A stretch of 64,000 bases of DNA from Breviolum minutum Mf 1.05b.01. Taxonomy: Eukaryota; Sar; Dinophyceae; Suessiales; Symbiodiniaceae. Positions 47,369 through 59,460 of this stretch are shown here, one piece after another. Where the stretch lies: positions 86,567-150,566 of the forward strand of contig DF239877.1 in the NCBI GenBank assembly GCA_000507305.1, given 5' to 3'. The notes under the pieces are model-generated. The model did no database searches. It had not been told where the DNA came from and saw only the letters and a program-made list of their open reading frames with translations. Every line of letters begins with the position of its first letter. Within the stretch, counting starts at the first letter, position 1. Both the position numbers and the translations under genes were made by a program.

Positions 47369-50300
47369 GGTGCTTATTTGAAGCTTGAAAAGACCAAGGG
47401 AGGTCCAATTGAAAGGCTGGCCAGATTCAAAGCACTTCTAATGAAGCAGTAATCCACAGGAGTCAAACATGTCAAACCAGGTACAGTCAAGAGTCAAGAC
47501 TAAAAAGACGTAAAGAGAATACAAAGACACAAACACACACACCTTTCTTGCAGAAGTGCCAATCGTGGGGTAGTCACAGTGATGAGATCTTGCGAGAGAA
47601 TTGAGAGCCTCACAGGTATGGAAGAGCTCTGACCACGGCGCAGGAGATTGGCTGGACGGCTGGCCCAGCCACGTATCTCGGCTGCCAGATTTTGTTTTTT
47701 TGTGTTTGTGCGTCAGATTAGCAAAGCAACCAACACATCAAGCAAGCTAGCTAGCCACGTTGAGATGATTTGAGACACTTGAACACCATGCTTCTGCAGA
47801 CTGGACTATAGGAAGACCTACACTTCCTCTCCATTTGCTCATCGACCGCTCATTCAATCACAGTGCGCCTGGCGATATTTTGGCTGCGAACGGTTCTGGC
47901 CCATATCACTGCTATTTCATTGCCTTGTTGCTATTTCTCGATGCGCTGCTCATTCTTTCAATTTTGGGCCAAAGCACGGTTCACTCTCCTGTGGCCAGGT
48001 TCTATCGTCCTATGGGTGTGAGCTTCTCAACCGGGGCACTGTGAGACCACTAGCGGTGTCAGCTCGTGGCCCTTTCCAATCTAAATATACATATTTCCAC
48101 AACTCAGCTGCCAAGCAGCTGGAATGTGTCCCAAACCGAGATGGATGAAGCTGGTGGCTCAAGATGATGCGGATGTAGTATATACTTAGCACCTTGCACT
48201 CCAAAAAGACCTTATGACTAAGATACACGCTACTGCAAATATCTCGTCTCTAAGTATCCACACTACAGTAGAAGTGTCAGAATCCTTTTCTAGATGCTCA
48301 AACCGGTGCAGCCACCCACCAGCTTCTATCTGTTTTGTCTCACTAGACAGCACTCAGCCAAGCTGAACCCCAAAAATGCCAAGGTTTAAAGCTTTTCAAG
48401 CACCCGAAGCGTGTTATGACTGTTGTGTTGCTGGAGGGGTGGCAGTTTACGGTTGAGTTGGCTGAGTCGGTAAAAGATTCCCTGCCAGGATAGAGGCCGC
48501 CTGGAGCTCTTGAGCCGAGAAGCAGAGGGCCTTGGACGACAGGCAGGTCCCTTGTGTAATGTAGATACACTACAAACAACAAGCACTGGAATGTGATGGA
48601 AGGATTGGGAAAAAAACCATGAAAAAACATGTAGGTTTTATGCAACTGAAGTCAAGTGACACACAATTGATCAGGTGGTCCACATTCGCAGAGAGCTATC
48701 TCTTGGACCCAAACCAACGGAGGCAGCTTCTGAGGTGCAAGCAAGTAGAGCAAGCATTTTTTGGTGCTTAGTCTCCGAGTTGCAAGAGAACTTGTGTACA
48801 GTTCCATCACTTCCTCAAAAAGCCAGGAGGCCGAAGCTTCTGGTGGTTTTATGGCAGGTCAGAGCCATGAAGCAGACGAACTTTGTTTTTTAGCAATCAC
48901 AAAAGCTTGCGATTGTACCCTCCACACTGAAAAAAATAGACCTCCACCTCCACGAATTCTCTTCAGGCTTTCTTAAATTGAATGAAATTCGCCTATCAAT
49001 GTCTATATCATTCATGACATTTATATAATTATATACATTTCTTTCTTTCTGTGACCTGGCGAGGCCTTTTTGGGGAGGCTCCCAAGTCCAAGGCTGTGCC
49101 CGCCATCCGCAGTGCTGCCAAGATGGCATCTATGGCCTCACGGTCACCGAGTTGGAAACCTAACGGGTTTCCCATGGTTTACCTGCTAGGGGTTTGATTC
49201 CTCCTTTGAAAGGAATCAATTGGACGGTTAGGTGATATGATTGATATGTCGTGGCAAAACAAGTCCTTGCGTTTCTTTTCATTTAAATCTCTTCTTAATC
49301 CCTCTTGTATTTCACACATTTCTTTTGATTGTCTCGCAGATGCCTTGGCAGGATCATTTTGGCATTTCTGCTGCTTACACTTTCCATTCCTCTCCCATAT
49401 TTTCATATTTATGCTAGATGCATTTTGTGTCTTCTTTTTTCGTATTATATTCGTCTTAGTGTAGATGCTTTGGCCGAAGCGTTTTGCGGTGCCGTTGGTT
49501 CCAGTGCTCGCGTGTTTGACATGGTTGGCTTGCCGTGTATATGTCATCATATGTCACATGTATGTTATAAGCTGCGTAAACATTCACGTGGCGTGCTTGG
49601 CACCTGTCCGGGTCTTTGCTGGCAAAATCGTAAGGTTTGTCTATAATTAAGGGTCAACATGTCAGGGTTAAATGGACAAATGGAATCAAATGGACTGATT
49701 GCAGTATCATGCCGCCATTTTGTATAGTGAAGCCCAGGAAGCGCCCGCAAGAGGAGTGAGGAGAATCGCAAAAGCCTCGATGACCAGGCGCTCCAATGCA
49801 GTGATGTTTATTTCGACCTGTCAGGCTGAAACGCCTGACGTACAAACGAACCAGGCAGTACTCAGAGACTCAGATAGTACTGTAGTCATGCAAGGATCTA
49901 AAGGCATCCAAAGGCAGTAAAGTCATGTAGCAATTGGTCATTCAAAGTGACCTGGTGAAAATTGCAGGTCGTTTCCAAATCCACTACTCCTCGAGGTGGA
50001 CAGGGAAGAGGCCTGACGAAATTAGTGTCATCTATTGGAGACCTGCGATGTGTTGATCGGTGTGCAGGCTCTCGATCTTCTCTCTCTACACCTGGTTTTC
50101 CTGTAGTCATTGGACCCAAGGCACAGAACTTTCGCAAAAAAAACGAAGAACTCCAAAAGAAGTCGATGAGAAAAAAGTGATCCCTGGCAGTTGGAATGGG
50201 CGTTGACTGCGAAGGCGCTTCAGGCCAAGCTAACAACACTACAGTGCGAGAAAAAGCCTGACATTTGACATTTGAAGCTTTTGGATGTGTGAAGGCAGGA

Positions 50301-52818
50301 CGACTAGACGGGAACAATGGAGTGTTGATGACCGGAGAGATGGAGGCGCGTAGGGATTCATGATGATTTGGTCATCGGATGGAAGCGTGGCAGTCAGTGC
50401 AGGTTGCAGGCATATTCTGCCGCTTGAAGTTTTTTCCTGCTGGAAGCCCCTTGCGACAGCTGGAAGGCTCGTGTAGTTAGAGCCTCAGGCATCCGCAAAC
50501 AAACTTGGAAGACTTTCAAAAGGCTTTCTTGACAGGTTGTCCCGCGACTCGTAGAATTCCAACAGGTTTCGAAGGTGGTGCTTTGTGGTGGTGTCAGAGA
50601 GTCAGAGCTCAAGCAGCTCATTCTGAAGGTCTTTACCTGGTTTGTACCGTGCCCAACGTGAATGTTCGGTCCAAGGCTGAGAGATTCAACCGGTTATCGA
50701 GAGCTCGACACTTTCGACACTTCGTCGCCTGAGGTTTCGGCTCTTCGCCGGTACCAAATATTCACCCGTACTGGAGGTCAACGTCTTGGTGTAGGAAAGA
50801 TGATGTGGATGGAACAGGGTTAAACAGATGGAAAACAGAAAAACATGGAGGGAAAAGACTTGTAACTTGTAAAAATGGAATGGCACGATAGAAGCAGGGA
50901 CTGAACAAGATAGAGATGCAGTAGGGGTTTGGACCTAGGCCAGCACTGCGAGAGGTGGCCGCGACCAAGGAAGGTGCCCATGTTTCTCCTTAATGGGCTT
51001 CAGGTTTCAGCATAAAATTTTGTAAGATCAGACAATAGTCTGACATTCCCACGTGAGTTGCTGTGGTGCAATTTTTGTAGGCATGACCTTTGCCTTTTAG
51101 AAGATGCATCCTGGCTCAACATGGGCTTCATCATTGCCTGCCTAGCACGTGATGCCTTGAAGCCGAGGTTCTGAATGAGGATGGCAGCGTAGTGGTTGGT
51201 GCCGAGATCCTTGAGGCCAAACCTGGTTTGCCGTCTCCCAACCAAGATGACTCACTTCCCAAGAGACTTTTTTTAGATTATTTGAACTCCGTTTGAGACT
51301 TCGCATTCACTTTGGATTGGGGATGTTTGTGGATTCTATGTCACAATGCGCGCAAAGCTTGGTTTCCCAGGTGCGAAGTGTGTGAGACGTGCGTCGCCTT
51401 GACTTTCGAACCGCAGAAGAGAAAAGCTGGAGGGTTCGTTGGTTTGGAAGTCTCACAGAGAGTGCATTTTGGGAAGCATGAATGCGCAAAAATTACTATA
51501 TGTTATATATTATATGTCAGGTGTTTGGAAGCCTGAACAATCTTTGGCAATTGTGCAGACCTAGCTGGCCCGAAAGTAGTGCAAAGTAAATTTCCAAAAT
51601 TGCCAAGACAAGCACTTGGCATTCGGTCCAAACTTCCAAAAACAACACTCATGAACAGAGTGTCTGTGATGTAAGTGTGCTGTGCATGCAAAGCAACACC
51701 CCCCTCCTCCAATCTTCTAATTGCAAAGATGAAGCACCTGACCTTGTGTATCAAATTCCTGCTAAGTCTGCAGTAGTGGCGAAAAGCTCTATGACTCTAT
51801 GCAACAGAGATACTTGTCAAGACACGCAGATCAAGAGATTCTCGAATCCGCCTGAGCTTCGTGGCATAACTTGACTTAAGAGAGGGCCGCTTATAACAGT
51901 CGGCTGCTAGACACTTCGCTTCTTGGTGCGATCCAATGATCTGTTCAATTTAATTCTGTGCCATGGCAGAAGCAGAGCCTGTGACTTTGCAGGTTGGAAA
52001 ATGACACAGACTACTTGGGCTGCCAGCAAGTTTCGTTTTAAGCACGTTTCGTGCAGGTAGAAGTCCCTGAAGGTGTTGGCCCAGGCGTGATTCCAAGATT
52101 CGTTCCAAACGGTAGTTTGCAAAAATTTGATGGGCAGGGCTCAACTTCAATGTAAGCACGCCTGATGGACAGGCACAGCTGCTGTTCGAGTATGTTCGAG
52201 TCATTGTGAATTCTTCTGCCATGTCGTTGGAGCACATTGGAGGTACTCCAATTAACTTGCCCAGATGGCATTTGCGCTGGGATGGTGGTTTCCTTTTCGT
52301 GCGCAGAGAGTCTCAGAGTGTCGATAGGTGCCTTTTCTGGTTTGGTGTAACAAGATGCGGCAAACAGGTATTTCCCTATTGAAGAACGTCACGATGAGTT
52401 TGGTCACTTGGCCTAAAGATGTAAACAATTCTGATAGTTGAAGCTGCCTGACAAACAGAATTTGAAACGAAAATGAGGGCAATGGACAGAAATGGTACGA
52501 GGTGCTGACAGCACCTACATGCATGAAGATGATCGCTTGCGGCTGGAGGAGGGCGCAGCAATTGCTGCTGTGAATTCCTCAGTCGGGCATCCGCCCAATC
52601 AAAATGCTTGGACTTATAGATAGCAGTCCTAGCATTCCAAATTGGAAAGCATTGCAATCATGTTAAAACCAGGCTCGGCAAGAAGAACTCAACTCCATTG
52701 GCGTCAGAAGCTGAGGGTAAAGAGGTTCAGTGGCCAAAGATGTTTGTTGAGGATTTGCATTGATACGACAGTGAGAGAAAAGGCCAATTCTGAGTGACTT
52801 CCATTTCTGAAGGTCGTC
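47369..52818. other. 5.4 kb with no assembled gene
   Basis: Weak coding-like pieces are at about 48675-48770 (IRRELSLGPKPTEAASEV) and 50109-50179 (GPKAQNFRKKNEELQKK), and neither could be joined to neighbours. The rest shows no domain, RNA gene, mobile element or tandem array that I can recognise. Open frames here on both strands are short and of mixed composition. Confidence 0.35.
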
Positions 52819-52950
52819 ATGGCAGTGCCTCCACCTCCAACTGGAGAGTTTGAAGGTTTTTCATTTCCACCTGCTACATTCGCTGCAGGCTTGGAGTCAA
52901 GTGTGACCCGAATTCAGCATCACTTCCTGCAAAAGTTTTGGATGTTGTAA
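52819..52950 (+). CDS. Possible first exon, Pro-rich N-terminus
   Basis: ATG-initiated 43-codon frame reading AVPPPPTGEFEGFSFPPATF. It follows a possible acceptor (atttctgaag) and sits in the same strand and style as the other genes. The natural exon may end near 52889 (ttcgctgcag|g). No family. Confidence 0.35.
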   Translation: MAVPPPPTGEFEGFSFPPATFAAGLESSVTRIQHHFLQKFWML

Positions 52951-54468
52951 ATGTCAACTGCTTGCAGGGCAGAATGCTATAGTGACACGGTCCAGTGGCG
53001 AGGCGAAGGGGCTCAACTTTTGGGCAGCCTCGTGCTCTTTTTTGTGAATTCATTTGCAAGCCAGGAATCTGGATGCTATATTTTGGAGGCGTGGATGAGA
53101 AACAAATTCGTGATGAGGGCAATAGGCAATCAAGAAGTGGTGTTAGGGAAAAGGCATCAAGAAGTGATAGGTTGATCAATAATTTCTGATAAAAGAGAAG
53201 GCCTGAGAGCAGCCTGAGAGCAGCCTGAGAGCAGGTCTTTCTGACAGCTTTGGGGCCTCTCTACACCGTCTACCTCGGTCCTTGGCTTCCCACATCTACG
53301 TGCACGTTGCAGCTGTGACTGTGACTGGGGCAGCCAAGGCCAAGCCGAGGACGGCACGTACATTACAAAGAACTGCGAGGAGTCGGACTTGCGGGCGTTC
53401 CGGGGCTTAGTGGCTTAGTACACAAGTTCCAATGACTCTGCCACGACTCACCTTTTGCAACTTTTTTTTTGCTTTTGCAACTGAGTTATCCGACTTCCTG
53501 ATGCCTGGGTGCCTGGGCTAGCGGGGAATGCAAACCCTCGAGTCCCAAAATTGGTCCGTCCGAGAGCTCTTTGGGATTTGATTTTCTGAGTCCTGACGGT
53601 TCGAAGAGATTCGAAAAAGGCATGTACAGTTCCGAAATGGCACGTGGCTTGCAGAATGTGCGTGTCGGCTTGGAACTATTTTTAGTGGCTCAAGCCCAGA
53701 CCTCACATGTCAAGTCTCTTGGCAGGGAGGGATGATCACACCAACCATGCAAGGCGCAGAGTGAAACCCAATCGGGCATCAAATGCAGCTCTGTTCCAAT
53801 GCAGCACAATACAGCATTACGTATATTATGTCCATATTATGTCCTGTTTATCTTTGGCTTTGCTATTGTTTAATTGTTTCTTGAGGCATTGCTCTCGTAT
53901 ACTCACTCATGAAGCCTTTTGCAGGCGGTTGGGCAACCAAGCAGACTTGCGGGCCTTTGAGCTTCTATGGCAGATATCCTAGGATGCTGTGCGCATCCAC
54001 GGAATATCCTCGCAAGGCATGCTTGCTTGGTAGTGCGTACCTGGCATTGTCACCAGATTTGTGCTGTGCTTGTTCCTGAGCGTGATGCTGACAGGCGTGT
54101 CAGTACCTTTACCAGATGCAGAAATGGCTTTTTTCTAAGATCACGAATGTTGGACGACGCAAGCAGATTCCGGGCAAGGCAAGCAATGTTGTGGTGGTTG
54201 TCGATGCCTTTTGATGGGTGGGCGATGATGCTGGTGGTCGTGGTGGCTGTGGTTGGTTGGATGGTCGGCTGGTTGGTTGGTCAGTTGGATGGTTGGTTGT
54301 GAATAAGATGGAACTTACACGTGCGGCCTCACGCTTGCACAAAGCTGCAGCCAAGAAGAGACGCCAAGCCCTGCGCGCTTGCAGATTCAACAGCTATTAT
54401 ACAGTGTACAGCGTGGTTTTCAGAAACACATTCAGTGCTGGTGGGTGAATGGTTGGTGGTTGTTGACG

Positions 54469-54565
<97 letters not shown>

Positions 54566-55639
54566 GGTTGTTGGTCGTCGCTTGTTGCTTGTTGCTTGTT
54601 GCTTGTTTGTTGCTTGTTGCTTGTTGCTTGTTGCTTGTTTGTTGCTTGTTGTTTTGCTGTTGTTTTTCTTGATGCTTTTTGATGTTTCTTCTGATTTGTT
54701 TTTCATTTACTGGGAATCATGCATTTTGGTGGCAACGTCCTTTGCTGGCTCTTTCTGCGGGCAGGATGACCAAAGCGACCTGCAAGATGAGGATTTCCAA
54801 CTGAAGGATCTTAATGGGTGAAAAATGCACGTTTGCAGAGGGAACATTCTTGAAGACAAGTCACAGTGTGGCCAGAGCAAGTTTGAATCCCCCATAATAT
54901 TCCAGGTAGATTCCTTGAAGTTTCAATCCAAACGTAACCCCTTCCAAATTTTTCCGTGATCTACCATGAATGTGTGCAATCCTATTTGCATCAACTTTAC
55001 TTTACTGATGCACTCTGAAAGGAGTGGTTCTTTGGCTATAAGTTCGATAGTGTACCTTGGCACTGTTGAAGAAATCCATGGCTTGGGAGTTCAGCAAACT
55101 TTCCATGTTTTTACTTTTCATGTACACCCTGGTTTTTGACTCCTTGTGTCATGAGTCATGAGTCATGAAAAAATGTTTGCTATGCTTCCTTCATGTTCCA
55201 CGTTGGGGTGTCAAGTGTCAAGGACTCAAAGACTGACCTCAAGGTGGGTACATGCCTGCTTGTGCTTATCAATGAGCACTGGTAAGTCTATATTCCATTT
55301 CCTGTTTTTGTTGTTGCAATGCAATTCGGGTGCCAGAGCAGGACAGTCAAAGTCAGAACATCTAGTGGGCACTTTCCCACCAGCGTTTGGCTTGGGTTTT
55401 TACTGCGTCATCACAGGAAATGAATTGCAAACTGCCGTGATTTCACAGGCGATTGCTGGTTCCAGATCCAATTTGAGTGATTGATTAAAAGACATGAAAC
55501 TAGAGATGGCAGGGTAACAAGCAGCTACAGTTGCTACACTCTGGTAAGACAGGCAAGTCAGCAAGAATCAACACTGTCAAGCCAAATCAGAACGGACGTC
55601 CTTAGTCCTTTCCTTGGTACGGCTGCGGCTGCACCAGCG
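52951..55639. other. Spacer upstream of HADH with repeats and weak exon candidates
   Basis: A three-copy 11-nt tandem repeat (AGCCTGAGAGC) lies at about 53203-53235. Weak coding-like pieces are at 53330-53419 (AEDGTYITKNCEESDLRAFR) and 54765-54818 (DDQSDLQDEDFQLKDLNG). GGTT-rich sequence at 54215-54300 precedes the TTG microsatellite. No complete gene. Confidence 0.4.
54464..54670. repeat. (TTG)n microsatellite with GCTTGTT tail
   Basis: About 33 TTG triplets from 54464 to 54563, followed by a GCTTGTT/TGCTTG array to about 54655. Poly-Val, poly-Leu and poly-Thr frames over it are artefacts. Confidence 0.96.
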
Positions 55640-58600
55640 ATGAGAGCAGCGAGATGTGGCCTGGCAGAGCTGCCTTTGCTGCGACGTATTGGCGTTGCTC
55701 GCTTCTCAACGGCACCTCTACCAGTGAAGAAGATTGCGGTTGTTGGTTGCGGTCAGACCAGACCTTAGAACTGCGACTGCAAGTATCCACTGTTTTGCAA
55801 TATTTTGCATCTCTTTGAAATTGTTGCAACACCAAGAGATGCATGCTGTGCTCTCATGCAACATGCAACGGAAGCGATCCAGACTCAGGATGGGTACTGG
55901 AATCGCCATAGTGGCAGTATCTATGCTCAGGGGAATTTGTTGCGGAAAAGGACAGATAGGAAGGAAAGGTCGTAAGGTTGAGGTGTTCAACTGCTTCAAA
56001 GCCAGGTTGCGTCCAACTCCAAGGTTAACATTGGACTAAGGCCAGGCATGCTGGAGTGGAAGTCGTTGGATTGGATGCCTACCCTGCAAGTCTTGAGCGC
56101 AGCAAAGCCTTCGTGAAGGATTGGGCTGCCAAAGAGGCGCCAGACTTGCTGCTTTCTTGACCCTTGCCGAAAGCACCCTCGTTTGATACCCCGTTGAATA
56201 CCGTAATTAAACGGAGGGATTCCTTCTGATTAATACCCCATCGTTTAATACCCAGTTTAATACCCGCTGTACGTTAAGTACAGCAATTGTTGACTGTTTA
56301 ATACCTATTATATAGTTAAACAGTGGGTCCCGTTTAATACGTCTTAAACACAGGGCCGGAGGCGCCTAAAAGAAATTCATGGTCAAATTATTCAACATGT
56401 GATATCTTATAATGTAAACTCCTTTCGCACGGTCGTTTGTACAGATACTAGTATGAAACTGTAGCATTCAATAGTTGGAACTCATGAACGAGGCATCTTC
56501 ACTAATCTTCTTTGGCAAATCAAGGGCCAGTCCTAAGTATCAACTCTCTGCGAGGCTGTATCATCCAAAAGCGTGTTTATTTGTGATCACCAAACTCTGA
56601 CAGGCCAAAAAAGGGCGAATGACCGAGTCAGAGGTGGCTTCTTTAGGGCGCATAGCTGCTATAGCTCTTGCTTGCTTTTAACTTTTGCTTTATTTGTGTT
56701 GTTCATTTTCCCATTTGCCTAGACTGAAAGTCTGACATTTTCTGAAGCATTGGTGAGATTTGGTGAGGTGACGGACTTCTTGGAAAAGATCAAGTTTGGT
56801 GACCTAAAAGATGAAGGGTATTTGAAGGTGACAACTCCTGAGATGGACTTCGTCATCGAGGCCGTGAGCAATGAAAATTATGTCGTCCCATTTGGCCTTT
56901 TGGTTTTTTCCTTTGCAAAACCGCCGAAGTTGTGGAAGTGAATCGAGGCGGTGAGCGAGGATCTCATTGTGAAACAGTCGTGCTATGACGCACTCCAGGT
57001 GCCCTTCAAGTAATTGGTTGTCACGGTATATGGCACTACGTGGCTTATGACTGGCAAACAACTCAATCTGTGACTTGTCTCAAGGCTGCTGGTCTTCCAG
57101 AACGGTCTGTGCTAGCAACCAACACCTCGTCGATTTCCATTACAAAGTTGGCTGCCAAAGTGTCCAGGTGCCAGAATCAAGCCTCTCTTCGCATTTGATG
57201 CAAAGTGACGACTGATGTTTTCGCTTTTGCCTGTGCAACCTTCGTGCCTGCATTCTGGCTGGTAACTGCAGGCCAGAGAGAGTGATCGGCTGCTTGGATG
57301 ACATGAGGGTTTGGCTTTGATATGTTTTGACAATTTGGGCAGCCTTATCAGATCTTCTCAGCATTTCTGATTAGCAGATCGATTGGAACAGCCTAGTTGA
57401 GTACAAGTTTGGCTCAGGCATGCACTTCATGTTTGATCCCTAGCTCTTGCAACTAGTTTGATGCTACTGGCTTAGATACAGATGAACGGATGCTGCGCAT
57501 GGCACTGCCAAGGAATCCTGTCCCGGTGATGCCTCTTGTTGAAGTCATCAGAGGTTTGCGCACTGATGATGCGACTTTGGAGCTGACACTACAGCTGTGC
57601 AGAGCAATGAAGAAGGAGACATCGGAGACATAGATGTGCATAGACAATCAGATCACAATCACATTTTTCACATTTTTGGTTTGAAGTGTTTTGTGGCATA
57701 CTTTTGCCTTTTGGCACAGCATTAGATGTTCACAGGTTTCATGCAGATAGACAATCTCTGACGCATTTGGTGGCCCAGTTGTTTGTAGACGTTCCGACAG
57801 TCCATTATCAATTATCTCCATTGATTGAGTGGTGTGCTAGTAGAGGCTGGCCCGCATCTAGCGTGGAAAGCTCTAGTGAAGCACAACATATGCTTGGTTT
57901 GAATCGTTTGTGAAGACCTCTTTCTATTGACCGTTGGCATCGGAGGAGCATTCCACCAGTGAAGATCGACCTGGCTTTCTTGCCAATCGCATCTTAATGC
58001 CCTACATCAACGAGGTCGGTCAAAGGACTACAGTGTTACAGATTTTCGCCGCGGTCACTTGTCGCCATTGTAGGCAGTGTTTGCGCTGCAAGACGGAGTT
58101 GGAACTGCGGAGGAGATATTTTCAACAACGTTAGTCAGTTAGTCTGCCCGCAGCTATGCGGCTACACATTGATCACATTGTTGCAACAGATTCCAGGGGT
58201 AGCAAGCGCCACTTTGAAGCCAAAACACCTATGGAGATATTATTTCCCATTATTTCCCAACACATGAGGACATCGACAAGACTCTGAAACTGGGAACAAA
58301 CGTTCCCATGGGCCCTTTGACACTTGCTGTCTCTCGGAGAAGTTTCATTTGGGAATTGGGCGATTTGGGATGTGTCAACTGTGTCAAAGGTATTTCGTTA
58401 ATTTGCTGCTCAGGATTTTATCGGCCTCGACACCTGCCTGAGCATCATGAGGGTCAGCTTCCTTCTCTGGCACTTTTACTAATAGCCTAACGGCTTAACC
58501 ATTCCATGTGTTGGATTTGATCAGGTGCTACACAGAGACCTGGCTGATTCCAAGTATCGTTTGGGGCTCAAGGAACAATACTTTTTTGATGGAAATTCTT

Positions 58601-58799
58601 CTTCAGTGTACCTGCAAAAAGACCGCATTCTACCAAGGTCCAGCTCCACTCTTGGTGAACTACGTTGTACCAATTCTTAGTTTATTTGTTGCAAGTGCCA
58701 AGTGATGCATTCGGCAGCAATTCCGAGTTCCCTTCGCAATGTCAGGAAGCTGGCTGGCTTGGCAAGAAGACCAAGCGCGGCTTTTACGAGTACAGCTGA
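55640..58799 (+). CDS. HADH: 3-hydroxyacyl-CoA dehydrogenase, mitochondrial type, 17 exons
   Basis: Oxidises L-3-hydroxyacyl-CoA to 3-ketoacyl-CoA with NAD+ (third step of beta-oxidation). Exons: 55640-55755, 55889-55916, 56041-56136, 56604-56633, 56723-56860, 56948-56998, 57085-57167, 57272-57288, 57418-57430, 57513-57624, 57946-58014, 58074-58112, 58269-58328, 58414-58452, 58525-58558, 58638-58666, 58746-58799. They sum to 1008 nt, or 335 aa, and every junction keeps phase. The Arg-rich N-terminus (RRIGVARFSTAP) looks like a mitochondrial presequence. Rossmann motif GCGQMGTG spans exons 1-2; VLATNTSSISI, GMHFMNPVPVMPLVEVI (catalytic His and Glu) and PGFLANRIL (Asn) follow; the end is GWLGKKTKRGFYEYS. 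Three introns use GA donors (55756, 57625, 58113) and three use GC (56137, 56861, 57289). Exons 8 and 9 are only 17 and 13 nt. The end of exon 4 could shift by a few codons. The enzyme call is secure. Confidence 0.95.
56160..56360. repeat. GTTTAATACC-motif cluster inside HADH intron 3
   Basis: About six copies of a (G)TTTAATACC(C)-like decamer (for example at 56241, 56256, 56307 and 56332), plus two inverted relatives (TTAAACGG, GTTAAACAG) within 200 nt. Spacing is irregular. It sits in the largest HADH intron (467 nt) and looks like an insertion of a structured or repetitive element. I do not recognise it. Confidence 0.6.
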
Positions 58800-59460
58800 A
58801 GCTAGACACTCGGAACTTGTATCTTCCGCTTAAGACCTGTCCTGAGACCATGCTGAGGTTGGTTTGCGACAAGCTGTAGATACCAATCGATCAGAGAAAA
58901 GGAACTGCGCTATGCGGATAGTTGAGTGCTTACTCCTGAAAGTACCCGTCCATTGATCAGCGGCAGCATGTGCCGCCTTCTGTTTCACGCAATCACTGCA
59001 CAATTGTGACACATCGCAAGTGCAAAATCAATGCCAGACCGCGTGTGCTGAAGACGTCGGCTTCCTAGCTGACGAGATGCTGACGAGCTGCTTCTTGAAC
59101 TGTTTGAGTTCAATCATTTCCCAGATTCGATGACTCCGCGGGCTGCTACTGCTACTGGAGGTGCTACTGACATCGTGGTCAAACGCGAATGAGGAGAAGA
59201 TTGCAAGAGGAGCCCCGGGCGCCAAAGCGGCTTTAGCCCTACAGGCCCTGTGGACCGCAGCGTGTGAGTTTTTGCCCGTCTCGGTTTTTCAGCTTCCACA
59301 TCTTTTTCGCCGGTGCGCCGATCAGTCCTCCCAAATGGGAGGATGTAAGCCCATGGTGAAGTGTCAAACTTGCAGTGTGGCAAACCATCTTGGTTTCAAA
59401 CCTGCAATGCAGAATCTCTGTCAAAATGAACTAAGACTGTTCTAGCCCTGGTTCGGTACA
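58800..59460 (+). CDS. Possible exon of an unidentified protein (about 59161-59268)
   Basis: Downstream of HADH the only coding-like piece reads LLTSWSNANEEKIARGAP, then GAKAALALQALWTAAC, at about 59161-59270. It is Ala/Leu-rich and helical. Boundaries are not certain and no family is recognised. The remainder of the span shows nothing supportable. Confidence 0.3.

Noticed and set aside
53671..53691. Relic of the dinoflagellate spliced leader (atttttagtggctcaag)
   Set aside because: Only the end resembles the conserved leader 3' part and several positions differ. It is not followed by a clear gene start. Other ggctcaag hits (58561, 38874, 35647) are shorter still.
54321..54821. 166-codon frame with long poly-Val, and poly-Thr on the other strand
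   Set aside because: It reads through the (TTG)n array; only the last 20 codons look mildly coding.
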